From contig NZ_JAMXMX010000033.1 of the NCBI RefSeq assembly GCF_024055725.1, positions 1 to 64,000 on the forward strand: a stretch of DNA of 64,000 nucleotides, in the 5' to 3' direction. A model generated the notes under the pieces. The model was given only the letters and a program-made list of their open reading frames with translations. It was not told the origin of the DNA and ran no database searches. This DNA comes from Actinoallomurus spadix (GTDB lineage Bacteria > Actinomycetota > Actinomycetes > Streptosporangiales > Streptosporangiaceae). Made by a program: the position numbers and the translations under genes. Within the stretch, counting starts at the first letter, position 1. Each line of letters begins with the position of its first letter. Positions 39,801-48,529 of this stretch are shown here, one piece after another.

Positions 39801-42410
39801 TACGCCGGAGCGCCCGCCAAGACGCAGGCGATCGTGCGGGAGATCCTGCAGCGCCTCTACGTCGGCAGCGAGATCGGCCAGGGCTACCCGGGTGACGAGG
39901 ACAACGGCGAGATGTCGTCGTGGTACGTCCTCAGCTCGCTCGGCATCTACCCGCTCCAGGCCGGCTCGCCCAACTGGGCCATCGGCTCACCGCAGTTCAC
40001 CCGGATGACCGTCCATCGCACGACCGGCGACATCGTCGTCAACGCGCCCGACAACAGCACGAAGAACGTCTACGTGCAGAGCGTGAAGGTCAACGGGGAG
40101 AAGCAGAAGCGGACGTCCATCGACTCGTCCGTGTTCGCCCACGGCGGCACGATCGACTTCCGGATGGGCCCGAGCCCGTCGGCCTGGGGCACCGGCAAGA
40201 AGGACGCACCGCCGTCCCTGACCGAGAAGAACGACGTGCCGCAGCCGCTGCAGGACGTCACCGGCCCCGGTCTCGGCACCGCGACCGCGACCGGCGGGCA
40301 GGACGCGGCGAAGCTGTTCGACGACTCGTCGACCACGCAGATGACCTTCGCCTCCGGCACGCCGCAGGTGACCTGGGTCAACCGCGGCGGCAAGCAGCAG
40401 CCGACGTACTACACCCTCACCTCCGGGGCGAGCGCCGGAGATCCGGCGGACTGGGAACTGCAGGGCTCCAGGGACGGGATCACCTGGACCACCCTCGACC
40501 GGCGCAGCGGCGAGGTGTTCACATGGCGCGGCCAGACCCGGCCGTTCAAGATCGATAAGCCGGGGAAGTTCCCGCAGTACCGCCTGGTCGTGACGAAGAC
40601 GACCGGCGCCGCGCAGACGAACCTCGCCGAGATCGAGCTGCTCGCCGGCGGCGACGTCCAGCTCGGCGGCGGCGACATCGAGGTCACCCCCGCGAGCGGC
40701 GTGCACGCCTCGGCCGGCGTCGCGGTGTCCGCACCGCTGGCCACCGTCACCGGCGGCACCGCGAGCGGCTACCAGGCCACGCTCGACTGGGGTGACGGAA
40801 CACCCGCCACCACGGGCACCCTGACCCTGAGCTCACGGGGCGTGTACAACGTCAGCGGCTCGCACACCTACGCCAAGCCGGGCTACTACCAGGCCAAGGT
40901 CACCGTGACCGACGGCACCGGCCAGGGTGTGGCGACCGCCGGAGTCGACGTGGCGTACACGCTGTCCAACAGCCTCACCGCGGCGTTCGACACCGTCTGC
41001 ATCGGTGACGACGGCACCCTCGCGGCCAACTGCGACGCCAAGTCGTGGGCGTACTCACGCGCTGCTCTCGCGGACGCCGGCGTGACCCAGGGCAAGCGGC
41101 ACGACGTGCCCGGAACGGCGCTGCACTTCACGCTGCCGGCGACCCCCGCCGGACGGCCCGACGACGCGACCGGCAACGGCCGCAAGATCATGCTCGACCT
41201 GCCCGCCGACGCCAAGAGCATCGCGTTCATCGGCGCCGGCACCCAGGGCGACCAGAGCACGACCGCGACGGCGACGTTCAGCGACGGCAGCACCGCGAGC
41301 GTCCCGATCCAGTTCAGCGACTGGACGCTGGGCGGCAACCCGGGCGGCACGCCGTCCTACGGCAACATCATCGTCGCCAAGGCCGCGTACCGCCTGCTCG
41401 GCACGAACAAGGACGGCGCGCAGCCGTTCCTGTTCGCCACCGCGCCGTACCAGATCCCGGCGGGCAAGACGCTCGTCTCGGTGACCCTCCCGACGCAGAC
41501 CGGCGACCCCGGCTCGGCGGGCAGGATCCACGTGTTCGCCGTCGCCGACGACGGCACGCCGACCGCCGCGCTGGCGATCACCGCGCCGAAGGACCAGACG
41601 GCCACCGCCGGGCAGGCCCTCTCCGCGGACCTCGGATCGGTGACGGGCGGCGTCGCCGACTCGACCGGCTACCACGCCCGCGTCCAGTGGGGTGACGGCA
41701 CGGTTCCCGAGGACGTCACGGTCGGCTCGTCCGGCGCGATGAGCGGGCGGCACACCTACGCGCAGGACGGCACGTACACGGTGCATGTCACCGCGTGGGA
41801 CACGCTGTCGAGCGGCACCGGGACGTTCACCGTGACCGTGGGGCGCGCCAAGGCGCAGCCGACGATCTCGGTGTCGAAGTCCGCCGCCGCCGGTGACACG
41901 ATCACCGTCGCCGGCAGCGGGTTCGCCGCCGGCGAGAAGGTGACCGTAAAGCTCGGCATCAGCCCGGCGCGCAGCCTGACGGTCGCGGCCTCGGAGAAGG
42001 GAGCGGTGCACACGTCGATCAAGGCGTCCGGCGGCGTACAGCCCGGCCGGTACTCCGTCACCGCCGCCGGCGCGTCCTCACGGACACCGGCGACGGCGAC
42101 CGTCAAGGTGACCGAGCAGCCGCAGGCGCGGACGTACCGGCCGCAGGTGACGCTGTCGGACACCTCGGGGCCGCGCGGTACCGCCATCACGGTCAACGCC
42201 TCCGGGTTCGCGCCGGGCGAAGCGGTCACCCTGAGGTTCGGGGCCGGCCTCGCCGCCATCACGGTGCACGCGAACGGTGACGGAGTGATCTCCGGCGCGA
42301 CCCTCAGTGTCCCGGGATCGGCGAAGCCGGGCACGACCCGCGTCACACTGACCGGCGCTCACTCGGCGGCGCAGGTCAGACTGCCCTTCACGGTCACCGA
42401 CCGGAACTGA
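36804..42410 (+). CDS. Secreted GH92 alpha-mannosidase family enzyme, acid Glu replaced by Gln
   Basis: 1868 residues from GTG 36804. A Sec signal (LRRWAAAAALLMPVSLLAVA..ASA, ~residues 11-36) is followed by an F5/8C (discoidin) domain at ~89-214. A beta-sandwich linker leads to the GH92 catalytic region (~400-1120), beginning YVDTRRGTNASGSFSRGNN. The calcium/base segment is GDEDNGEMSSWYVLS, with Asp1031/Asp1033 as candidate base. The acid loop, usually GNEPSHH, reads SNQPSHH, with Gln989 where the acid Glu belongs. A second discoidin-like domain (~1151-1290), two PKD domains (~1296-1386 and ~1590-1680), a carbohydrate-binding-like segment between them and two Ig-like repeats follow. It acts outside the cell on alpha-mannosides or mannosyl phosphates. 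Confidence 0.93.
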   Translation: MSPPLRTPLSLRRWAAAAALLMPVSLLAVAPSASAAASPGDFRSSFESADPQPATSTAEVDASGRPVQGNLSGSSTNGLPGSLLGQVSAVTASAENPPDEIATKLKDEDPSTKWLAFNPTGWATYRLAKPATVVKYSLTSANDAPTRDPKDFTLQGSDDGKTWTDLDKRTGQSFSGRFATNVYGFTNTTAYEYYRLNITANSGDSLIQLADWNISDGSDTRPPATPMVGVVGAGPVSGYNMKPKAGFTGSAALRYSGGAEADGRAYATDRLFDVNIPVGPKTRLSYKIFPEYTGADAQYPSTYTAVDLHFTDGSYLSRLSPVDQHGYAFTGAGQGASKVLYADQWNAVQSDIGAVAKGKTIDRILLAYDNPQAKASTRFQGWLDDVTVTGEPAPIDGSSLTNYVDTRRGTNASGSFSRGNNLPITALPNDFNFFTPVTNATTDSWEYEYQSSNNAANLPTLQGLAISHEPSPWMGDRNQMSVMPVPAGGSLTGAPGTRAQAFSHDDEIARPDYYRVAMKNGMTAQLSPTNHGGIMQFTFPSGMATGSLVFYNGTFTIGTDGAFSGWVDNGSGNSAGRSRMFVYGTFDRAPTASTATSATFDTSAAHDVTMRLATSFISVDQAHKNLDLEVTGKSFDRIHTDATAAWNDRLGRIGVEGANETQLVTLYSNLYRLNLYPNSQSENTGTAGAPHWQYASPVSAPTGTSTATKTGAKIVDGQIYVNNGFWDTYRTVWPAYSLLYPDIAAKIADGFAQQYRDGGWVARWSSPGYADLMTGTSANDALAEAYLNGVKLPDPLGAYEAIVKDATVASGRGEVGRKGIETGLFLGYTPTSTGESVSWALEGFINDYAIGNMGAALAKDPATPKEQRGRLEEESEYFLQRARNYVNLFDPKTKFFEGRNAAGTFTAGDPRDWGDVYTETDGWNFAFTAQQDGMGLANLLGGQKALEQKLDQFFATPENADRRGGYTGIIHEMLEARAVRMGQLGMSNQPSHHIPYMYDYAGAPAKTQAIVREILQRLYVGSEIGQGYPGDEDNGEMSSWYVLSSLGIYPLQAGSPNWAIGSPQFTRMTVHRTTGDIVVNAPDNSTKNVYVQSVKVNGEKQKRTSIDSSVFAHGGTIDFRMGPSPSAWGTGKKDAPPSLTEKNDVPQPLQDVTGPGLGTATATGGQDAAKLFDDSSTTQMTFASGTPQVTWVNRGGKQQPTYYTLTSGASAGDPADWELQGSRDGITWTTLDRRSGEVFTWRGQTRPFKIDKPGKFPQYRLVVTKTTGAAQTNLAEIELLAGGDVQLGGGDIEVTPASGVHASAGVAVSAPLATVTGGTASGYQATLDWGDGTPATTGTLTLSSRGVYNVSGSHTYAKPGYYQAKVTVTDGTGQGVATAGVDVAYTLSNSLTAAFDTVCIGDDGTLAANCDAKSWAYSRAALADAGVTQGKRHDVPGTALHFTLPATPAGRPDDATGNGRKIMLDLPADAKSIAFIGAGTQGDQSTTATATFSDGSTASVPIQFSDWTLGGNPGGTPSYGNIIVAKAAYRLLGTNKDGAQPFLFATAPYQIPAGKTLVSVTLPTQTGDPGSAGRIHVFAVADDGTPTAALAITAPKDQTATAGQALSADLGSVTGGVADSTGYHARVQWGDGTVPEDVTVGSSGAMSGRHTYAQDGTYTVHVTAWDTLSSGTGTFTVTVGRAKAQPTISVSKSAAAGDTITVAGSGFAAGEKVTVKLGISPARSLTVAASEKGAVHTSIKASGGVQPGRYSVTAAGASSRTPATATVKVTEQPQARTYRPQVTLSDTSGPRGTAITVNASGFAPGEAVTLRFGAGLAAITVHANGDGVISGATLSVPGSAKPGTTRVTLTGAHSAAQVRLPFTVTDRN

Positions 42411-42425
42411 GCCGAGAAGGTCGAA

Positions 42426-42468
42426 GCCGCCGGTGGGCGGACCGTGACCCGGTCCGCCCACCGGCGGC
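42426..42468. terminator. Strong terminator after the GH92 gene
   Basis: A perfect 18-bp inverted repeat (42426-42443 with 42451-42468) and 7-nt loop begin 15 bp after the GH92 stop. It probably also stops the convergent gene at 42506. Confidence 0.85.
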
Positions 42469-42505
42469 GAGCATGTTGACAGCCCGCACGACAGCGGGAG
42501 CGAGG

Positions 42506-42889
42506 TCAGGCTCCCGTTGATCGCCCGGCCGGCACCGGGGACGTCTCCGGCCCGCCGGCCGGACCGGGGACTCTGGCCGAATCCAGGGGGACCCCGGCCG
42601 AATCCAGGGGGATCGGCGAGAACATCGGCGGCTCCTCCTCCGGCGTCAGCGCCGTGGGGCGGTAGATCCAGTCGGTGAAGGAGTAGTCGTAGGCGTCGCG
42701 GGCCCGCAGGATCGCCGGAATGGCCGACAACAGCCCGGCGAGGACCTCCGCCTGGCCGCGCGCGAACGAGCGGAGGATGCCCGCGCCGCCGTGGGCCGAC
42801 CGGCGGAGCCGGCGCAGCAGGTACAGCGAGGCGTCCATGTCGCCGAACCCGGCCGGGACGTCCCGGGCCCGGATGACCTTCGAGCGCAC
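42506..42889 (-). CDS. Hypothetical protein
   Basis: Up to 127 residues from GTG 42889; an ATG at 42838 would give a shorter form. The central part (LYLLRRLRRSAHGGAGILRS, then LAGLLSAIPAILRARDAYDY) looks helical and amphipathic, followed by SFTDWIYRPTALTPEEEPP. The C-terminus is Pro/Gly-rich and contains a 21-bp duplication (LDSAGVP / LDSARVP). No family is recognised. Codon use is typical of the genome, which supports a real gene, but no ribosome binding site stands out. Confidence 0.5.
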   Translation of the reverse strand: MRSKVIRARDVPAGFGDMDASLYLLRRLRRSAHGGAGILRSFARGQAEVLAGLLSAIPAILRARDAYDYSFTDWIYRPTALTPEEEPPMFSPIPLDSAGVPLDSARVPGPAGGPETSPVPAGRSTGA

Positions 42890-43136
42890 CTACCATCACA
42901 AATTCGATCACGCAGTGTGATTTGCCCCCCGGGTGAGAGGGCGGAGTGTGCCGGCGTCCGTACGGGCGATCACCGGACCGGTCAGGAATCGAGAAGCGCG
43001 GGCGGTCCGGCCGCAACTAGCCTGACCGTCATGGACCCGGCCATCCGGATTCGCGACGGCGCCTTCCGCGAATCCGCGGGCACGGGATCCGCGTCGACGA
43101 GCTCCGCTGATCCGTCCCCCGAGACTGGAGGTAGTA

Positions 43137-43607
43137 ATGACCGAGAGTAAGCAGGCAGAGAGCGGAGGGCGCGCGAGCGGTGGGCCGGGGGCGTTCTCAC
43201 GGTGGATGCAGCACCGGATGAACGCGCGTATGAACCGCCGTCTCCGGAAGGGGAAGGGCACGTTCATGGGCATGGACGTGCTGATCCTGCACACGGTGGG
43301 CAGCCGGAGCGGCCAGAAACGGGAATCGCCCGTGGCCTGGTTCGCCGACGGCGAGGACGCCCGGCTGATCGTCGCCTCGGGTGGCGGAAGCCGCAACCCG
43401 GACTGGTTCGTCAACCTGATGGCGCACCCCGACGAGGCGTCGATCGAGCTGCCCGGCCAGGCTCCGGTGCCGGTGACACCGCACCGGCTCGAGGGCGCCG
43501 AGCGTGAGCAGGCCTGGCAGCGCATCGCCACCGCCCAGCCCCGCATCGCGAAGTACCAGAGCAAGTCCGATCGGCAGTACCCGGTGGTCCGGCTCATCCC
43601 GCGGTGA
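43137..43607 (+). CDS. Deazaflavin (F420)-dependent nitroreductase family protein
   Basis: 156 residues from ATG 43137, preceded by GGAGGT. It is a split-barrel Ddn/DUF385 fold. The conserved stretches are LILHTVGSRSGQKRESPVAW, a ASGGGSRNPDWFVNL segment, and HRLEGAEREQAWQRI near the end. Such proteins bind reduced F420 and reduce quinones, nitro compounds or unsaturated ketones; the physiological substrate is unknown. It is transcribed alone, divergent from the hypothetical gene at 42506. Confidence 0.9.
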   Translation: MTESKQAESGGRASGGPGAFSRWMQHRMNARMNRRLRKGKGTFMGMDVLILHTVGSRSGQKRESPVAWFADGEDARLIVASGGGSRNPDWFVNLMAHPDEASIELPGQAPVPVTPHRLEGAEREQAWQRIATAQPRIAKYQSKSDRQYPVVRLIPR

Positions 43608-44307
43608 CCAGGTAGACCGCGGGCCGTCCGCGCGGCGGCGCGGGTGCACCCTCCGATCGGGCGGGTCGTGGCAGGACGTCGCCATCGTGGGCGGGCGGCG
43701 GTCGCCTCCGGCTCATGGCCGGGTCGCGTGGAGGAGCGACACGGCCGGGCGGCCGGCGGCGAACGGTGCCCGGAGGCGGTTCCGGAGACCCGGGGCCCCT
43801 CCCGCGCCCAGAGTCCCGCCGATCGCACGGGCAGCGCCATGCGCAGGACAGGCCGGCTGAGGGGAGGCGCCGGCCGCACGCCGGCGACGGCCCGCTCGGG
43901 CCGGTCCGCGGAACGCCCGCCGCGGCCACGGCCACGGGCCGACCGCATGACTTGGCCCCGCGACTTGGCCGCGCGACTTGGCCGCGCGACTTGGCCGCGC
44001 GACCTGGCCGCGCGACCTGGCCGCGCGACTTGGCCGCGCGACCTGGCCGCGCGACCTGGCCGGCGTGGCGCGCGTCGGCCGGCCGGGGAGTCCTCGATCC
44101 GGCCCGCGCAGGAGGACCCGTTCGCGACGGCCGGGGCGGCATCACGTACGGCGGGCGGTACGGCCCGCTACGAACGCTTCCCGGCCCACCGGAACCCGCC
44201 GGCCGGCGCGCGTGCCGTGTCCCGGTGTTGGCGCCGAACCCGGCTCCGTGGTCTGCTTTCTCGCTTACAGTCACGTAGCGAAGCGGGCCGGGAGTGAAGG
44301 GCGGGAC
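43608..44307. other. 700-bp gene-free, GC-rich region with minisatellite
   Basis: Several open frames exist on both strands, but they lack ribosome binding sites and are Arg/Ala/Pro-rich artefacts of GC content. The main content is the 13-bp tandem repeat at 43949-44063. The promoter of the nuclease gene presumably lies in the last 100 bp. Confidence 0.6.
43949..44063. repeat. 13-bp tandem repeat, about nine units
   Basis: Head-to-tail units of GACYTGGCCGCGC, with T or C at position 4, start at 43949 and run nearly nine times. The interspersed T/C variants suggest repeated expansion and homogenisation. Confidence 0.95.
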
Positions 44308-46985
44308 ATGGGGGGACTGCAGTCCGGGGGCGGAACGAGTGCCGTGGCCGCGTCGGCGCATGCCGGGTGTGAGCGGTTCCGGCTGACCGATCCCTTCATC
44401 ATCCGCAGAACGCGCAAGGTCCTGGCCGCCGGCATCGGCCACCCCGACATCGGCGCCGGGATCCCCGAGGCCCGGTGGACGCGGGCGATGACCTTCGAGA
44501 GCCTCGTGCACTCCGAACGCTTCGTCTCCGAACTGCTCACCACGACCGTCGGGCGACTCGGCCTCGCCCGCCCGGAGGCCGTCCGGCGGCGCGACTGCCG
44601 CGGCACCGTCGCCGGCACGGCCGCCGAACTCGCCCTGGCCCACCGGGAGGCGGAGTCCTCCGGCGCGGCGACGATGCTCACCGCCCTCGCCGTCCCCTAC
44701 GTCGACCTGGAGGACGTCCCCGACGCGACCACCGTCCAGCCGGACTTCGCGATCGTCTGCCCCCGGGAGGAGGACGGCCGGACCGCCGGCTCCTGGCTGA
44801 TCATGGGCGACGCCAAGGACTACGAGCGGATCCGCTCGCGCATCGACGACGGCCGGATGCTGAAGGGCTTCCTGCAGGTCGCGCTGGGCGCCGAGTCCGC
44901 CGCCGCGTGGAGCGGACTGCCGGCGGGCGCGCGCGTGCACCGCTGCGGGGCGCTCGCCGTGCCGCGTAACGCCTTCCTGCAGCCCGAGGTCGTCGTAGAG
45001 TCGCTCGACGACCACCGGGTCGAGGTCCGCACGAGGGCCGACGAGCGGCTGAAGGCCCGGGCCGAACTCGGCGACGAGGCCCCGGCCGGGGACGCGCTCG
45101 GCCCGTACGTCGCCGGCCTGACCGCGACCTTCGACCCGCGCGGCTGCGCGACCTGCAACCTGTTCTCCTACTGCCGGGCGGAGCTGCGCGCGTCCGGCGA
45201 TCCGCTCGCCGTCCTCACCGAGATCGGGATCGACCGTCTCCGGCGTCCCGCCGTGGCCGGACTGGTGTCCGGTGGAAGCGCCGGCGGGTCCGCGCCGCGG
45301 AGCGTCGCCGACCAGGTGCGCGCCACCCTCACGGGCCTGCCGTCCTGGACCGGGCGCCTGCGCACCGACCCGTGCGGGCTGCCGGGCACCATCGACCTGG
45401 TCCTCGTGAAGTCGGACGCGTCGGCGCTCGGCGCGCACGGCGTGGCCGTACGGCGGATGCGGGCGGACGGACCGGGCGCCTGGACGCGGCGGGTGTTCTC
45501 CGACCCGCAGTCCCCATTCACCCGCCGGGCGGTGATGCGGATCCTGGGCGCGGCCATCCGCGAGAGCCGGGAGGCGGGCGCCGGGCCGGTCCACCTGGTC
45601 GTGCCGGACCGGTCGACGGCCGATCTGCTGGCCACCGCCGCGGACTCACTGGCCGGCGTCGAGCTCAGCCGCCTGCGCTGGCAGCACGACCTGGACATGG
45701 GCCGGCCGCCCCTGACCTTCGACGGGGAGCCGGCCACGCTGCCGGAGCCCCTGCACGACGACGAGCGGCTCGCGGTCGCCTTCCTCCTGGAGGAGGACCG
45801 GGCCCGGGCCATGAGCCTGCGCACGCCCATCGTCGACCTGCGGACCGTGCTGGCCACCCACCTGACGCCGGGTGGCCCGGCCGTCGACGCCGAACGCCTG
45901 GACTACCTGCTCACCTGGGCGCAGGCCACCGGCCCGCTCGACCACCGCGAGGTCTCCGACGCGATCGCGGGGCGGCCGGAGACCCCCGGCGCGCGGCTGT
46001 CCAACGTCGCCTCCGACGCGATCGACAGGGCCCGCCGCGCGGAGGACACGGCGGCGTACGAGGCGCTCGTCGGCGCGGCCCTGGACTACCGCGTCGAGGT
46101 GCTGGAGCGGGCGCACCGGGTCCTCGGCGGGCTGGGGGTCTCCCGGCTGCGGGAGGCGCACCGCGTCCTGGAGGCCGACGCGCAGGAGGTCTGGGGCCGC
46201 CGCGTCGCGCTGCGGGCCTCGGACCTGGTCCGTTTCTCCCGGATGCATCCGCGCTGGCGTAACGCCCACGTCGACCTGCTGGACGCCGACCGTACGTGCT
46301 TCGAGCAGCTCACCTGCCTGGCCGACACCGCGGCCGCGCGCGACCGGGCCGCGGACGCCGGCGTCCGCGAGCTGGCTCTGGCGACGGTGACCGGCCTCGA
46401 CCCGATCCGGCTCGACGTGCGCTCACGGCGCCTGGTCGACGGGTCGCAGGTCGTCGCCCTGCACGTGGGCGACCGCGCCGTCGTCGAGCGCCCGGACACG
46501 ACCTTCAAGATCCAGAAGGGATCCTTCAAGCTCGGGCGGATGCCGATCGGGACGCTCAGGCGCCTGGGGGGACCGAGGGGCTGTGCTGGGATCCGGAGGT
46601 CGTTCCCGACCTGGCGGTCGGCGACGTCCTGGTCCTGGCCGACGCCGCCTGGTTCACGCGGTTCAAGTCGGGTCATGAGATCGCCGTGAAGCGGCCGTCC
46701 CCGGACGACCGGTCCGCTCCGAAGGCCACCTGCACCCCGGACTCCTACGCCGAGGACCCGGAGGAGCACCAGTGGTGCTGCCGGCCGCACACGGCCGCCG
46801 AGGCCGAATGGGCCGACACGCTCGCCGAACGCCGGACCCGCGGCGAGCTCAACCCGGAGGTCTGGCCGCCGCTGGTCGACGAGGAGCGGTTCGACGTCGG
46901 ACCGCATGTCGGACCGCACGCCGGGCCACCCCCGCCCGCGCCGACGCCGGCCCCCGGACACCTCACCCTCGACGACCTGGACTGA
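44308..46985 (+). CDS. Cas4/RecB-like Fe-S nuclease protein (TM0106-type), one frameshift
   Basis: ATG 44308 opens a frame to about 46567, and the last ~137 codons (LCWDPEVVPDLAVGDVLVL to the stop at 46985) continue in another frame. The 2678-bp span lacks one base, probably in the GGGGGG run at 46567-46572; repaired it would encode 892 residues. Residues ~15-300 form a PD-(D/E)xK nuclease: QPDFAIVC gives the first Asp, GDAKDYERI the D-x-K, and GFLQVAL the following Gln. CATCNLFSYC (C-x2-C-x5-C) plus an upstream Cys in HAGCERF match a Cas4/AddB-type 4Fe-4S cluster. The remaining ~550 residues are unassigned; the far C-terminus has CTPDSY and WCCRPH. The helicase gene starts 5 nt after the stop. 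Confidence 0.75.
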
Positions 46986-46990
46986 ACGGC

Positions 46991-48436
46991 ATGACGATCA
47001 CCTTCTCGGCCCCCGCCGCACCGCCCGAGGACGCCCGCCACCACGACGCCGCGGCCGAGGGGAACCTCGAGGCCGCGCAGGAGGCCGTCGCCGCGCTCCT
47101 CGCGGCCCTGGAGGGCGCCGCCGCCTACGACAGGGTCCTGCTGCGCGCCGCCGCCGGCGCCGGGAAGTCCTACGCGCTGGTGCGCATGGTCCGCGCGGCC
47201 CTGGCCCATGAGAACTGCGGCCGGGTGGGCGTGACCGCCTTCGCGAACAAGCAGGTGTTCCCCCTCGCGGGTGAGCTGGGAAGGGAGCTGGGCGCCGCCG
47301 CGGTGTGCCTGTTCGTGGCGAAGGACCGGCTGCCCGAGGTCCCGCAGGACGTGCTCGATCACGTCTCCGTCGCGACCTCCGCCGGCGCGATCCCCGACAC
47401 CTGCGCCGTGGTCCTGGGAACCTCCCACAAGCTGGGCGCGTGGGGAGAGCAGCAGCGGCTGCTGGACCGCCTCGGCCCCGCCGTCAACGCCACGCTGCCG
47501 TTCGACGTCCTGTTCGTCGACGAGGCATGGCAGCTGCCCCTGCACCGCTACGCGACGGTCGAGGGGCTGGCCCCGCTGTCCGTCGGGGTCGGTGACGTCG
47601 GCCAGCTGCCCCCGATCGACCCCGGCCAGAATCCCTGGCGCGGCGACCCGGGCTACAACCCCTACCGTGCCTGGCCGACCGCCTATGAGCAGGACGAGAA
47701 GACCTTCGCCGTGGACCTGCCCGCCGTGTGGCGCCCGACGGCGGCGCAGCTTCCCCTGTGGCGGGCCTTCTACGGGGACTGGGACCGGCTGGACTGCGTG
47801 GCGGCTCCGGGGGACCGGGCCGTCGAGCTGCCGGCCTTGACCGGGCCCGCCGCCGCGGTCTGGGCGTCCGTCGCCACCGGCGTCCCGACCCTGCTCGAGG
47901 TCGGCGGCCTCCCGGACCCGGAGGCCCCGGACGTCGACCCCGACCTGCTCGGCGTGGTCGAGGACCTGCTCACGCCCCTCCTGGAGAACGGGTTCGCGAT
48001 CACCCGCCGGCGCTACGACGGCGCGGGCCGCCCCCTGAACGAGGAACGGATCACCTCCGGCGCGCCGTCCGGTGATCCCCTGATCGTCGTCCTCGCCACG
48101 CGCAACCAGGCCGTGGACGACGCGACCGCGATGGTCGAGCGCCTGGTGGGCCGGTACGACCTGCCGGAGGGCGTGATCCTCGCGTCGACCGTCGATTCCT
48201 GGCAGGGCCAGACGAACGCCGTCACCGTCGCCGTCCACCCGCTGTCCGGAGCCGACCGGCTGGACGAGTTCAACTCGGCGTTCGGCCGCCTCGCCGTCAC
48301 CTGCACCCGGGCCACCCACGGCCTGCTGATGGTGGCCCGCGCCGGCCTGGACGACCTGCTGGACGAGGCGCCGGCCCGGCCCGGTACGCCGCTCGGCGAG
48401 CCCGGCGGCCGGTCCCTTCCCCGCCAGACCCACTAG
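46991..48436 (+). CDS. Superfamily 1 helicase, partner of the upstream nuclease
   Basis: 481 residues from ATG 46991, 5 nt after the nuclease gene. All core SF1 motifs are visible: Walker A AAAGAGKSYAL (residues ~52-62), Walker B VLFVDEAWQLP, motif III GVGDVGQLPPI, motif IV region VVLATRNQAVDD, motif V STVDSWQGQTNAVTVAVHP and motif VI FGRLAVTCTRATHGL. It is compact, without the large 1B/2B insertions of UvrD/PcrA, and resembles the Dna2/Upf1-type helicase half that in TM0106-type proteins is fused to the nuclease. Split genes with a 5-nt gap imply a complex. A role in DNA repair or in defence against foreign DNA is inferred. Confidence 0.85.
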   Translation: MTITFSAPAAPPEDARHHDAAAEGNLEAAQEAVAALLAALEGAAAYDRVLLRAAAGAGKSYALVRMVRAALAHENCGRVGVTAFANKQVFPLAGELGRELGAAAVCLFVAKDRLPEVPQDVLDHVSVATSAGAIPDTCAVVLGTSHKLGAWGEQQRLLDRLGPAVNATLPFDVLFVDEAWQLPLHRYATVEGLAPLSVGVGDVGQLPPIDPGQNPWRGDPGYNPYRAWPTAYEQDEKTFAVDLPAVWRPTAAQLPLWRAFYGDWDRLDCVAAPGDRAVELPALTGPAAAVWASVATGVPTLLEVGGLPDPEAPDVDPDLLGVVEDLLTPLLENGFAITRRRYDGAGRPLNEERITSGAPSGDPLIVVLATRNQAVDDATAMVERLVGRYDLPEGVILASTVDSWQGQTNAVTVAVHPLSGADRLDEFNSAFGRLAVTCTRATHGLLMVARAGLDDLLDEAPARPGTPLGEPGGRSLPRQTH

Positions 48437-48529
48437 CGGATCCTGCGGACCTTCAGCCGCGGGACGCTGACGGCCGTCCCCGCGTCGCGCTGACCGCCCG
48501 CGGCGGGGGCCGGCGCCGGGCCGCCGTCC

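Noticed and set aside
42078-43016. 312-residue minus-strand frame across the GH92 3' end
   Set aside because: It runs through the strong GH92 terminator and is composed of shadow sequence; the 127-residue frame at 42506-42889 fits codon use better.
43949-44063. Possible CRISPR array
   Set aside because: Units are 13 bp, contiguous, without spacers and with no cas genes; it is a minisatellite. The Cas4-like nuclease nearby is a RecB/Cas4-fold enzyme with a helicase, not part of a CRISPR locus.
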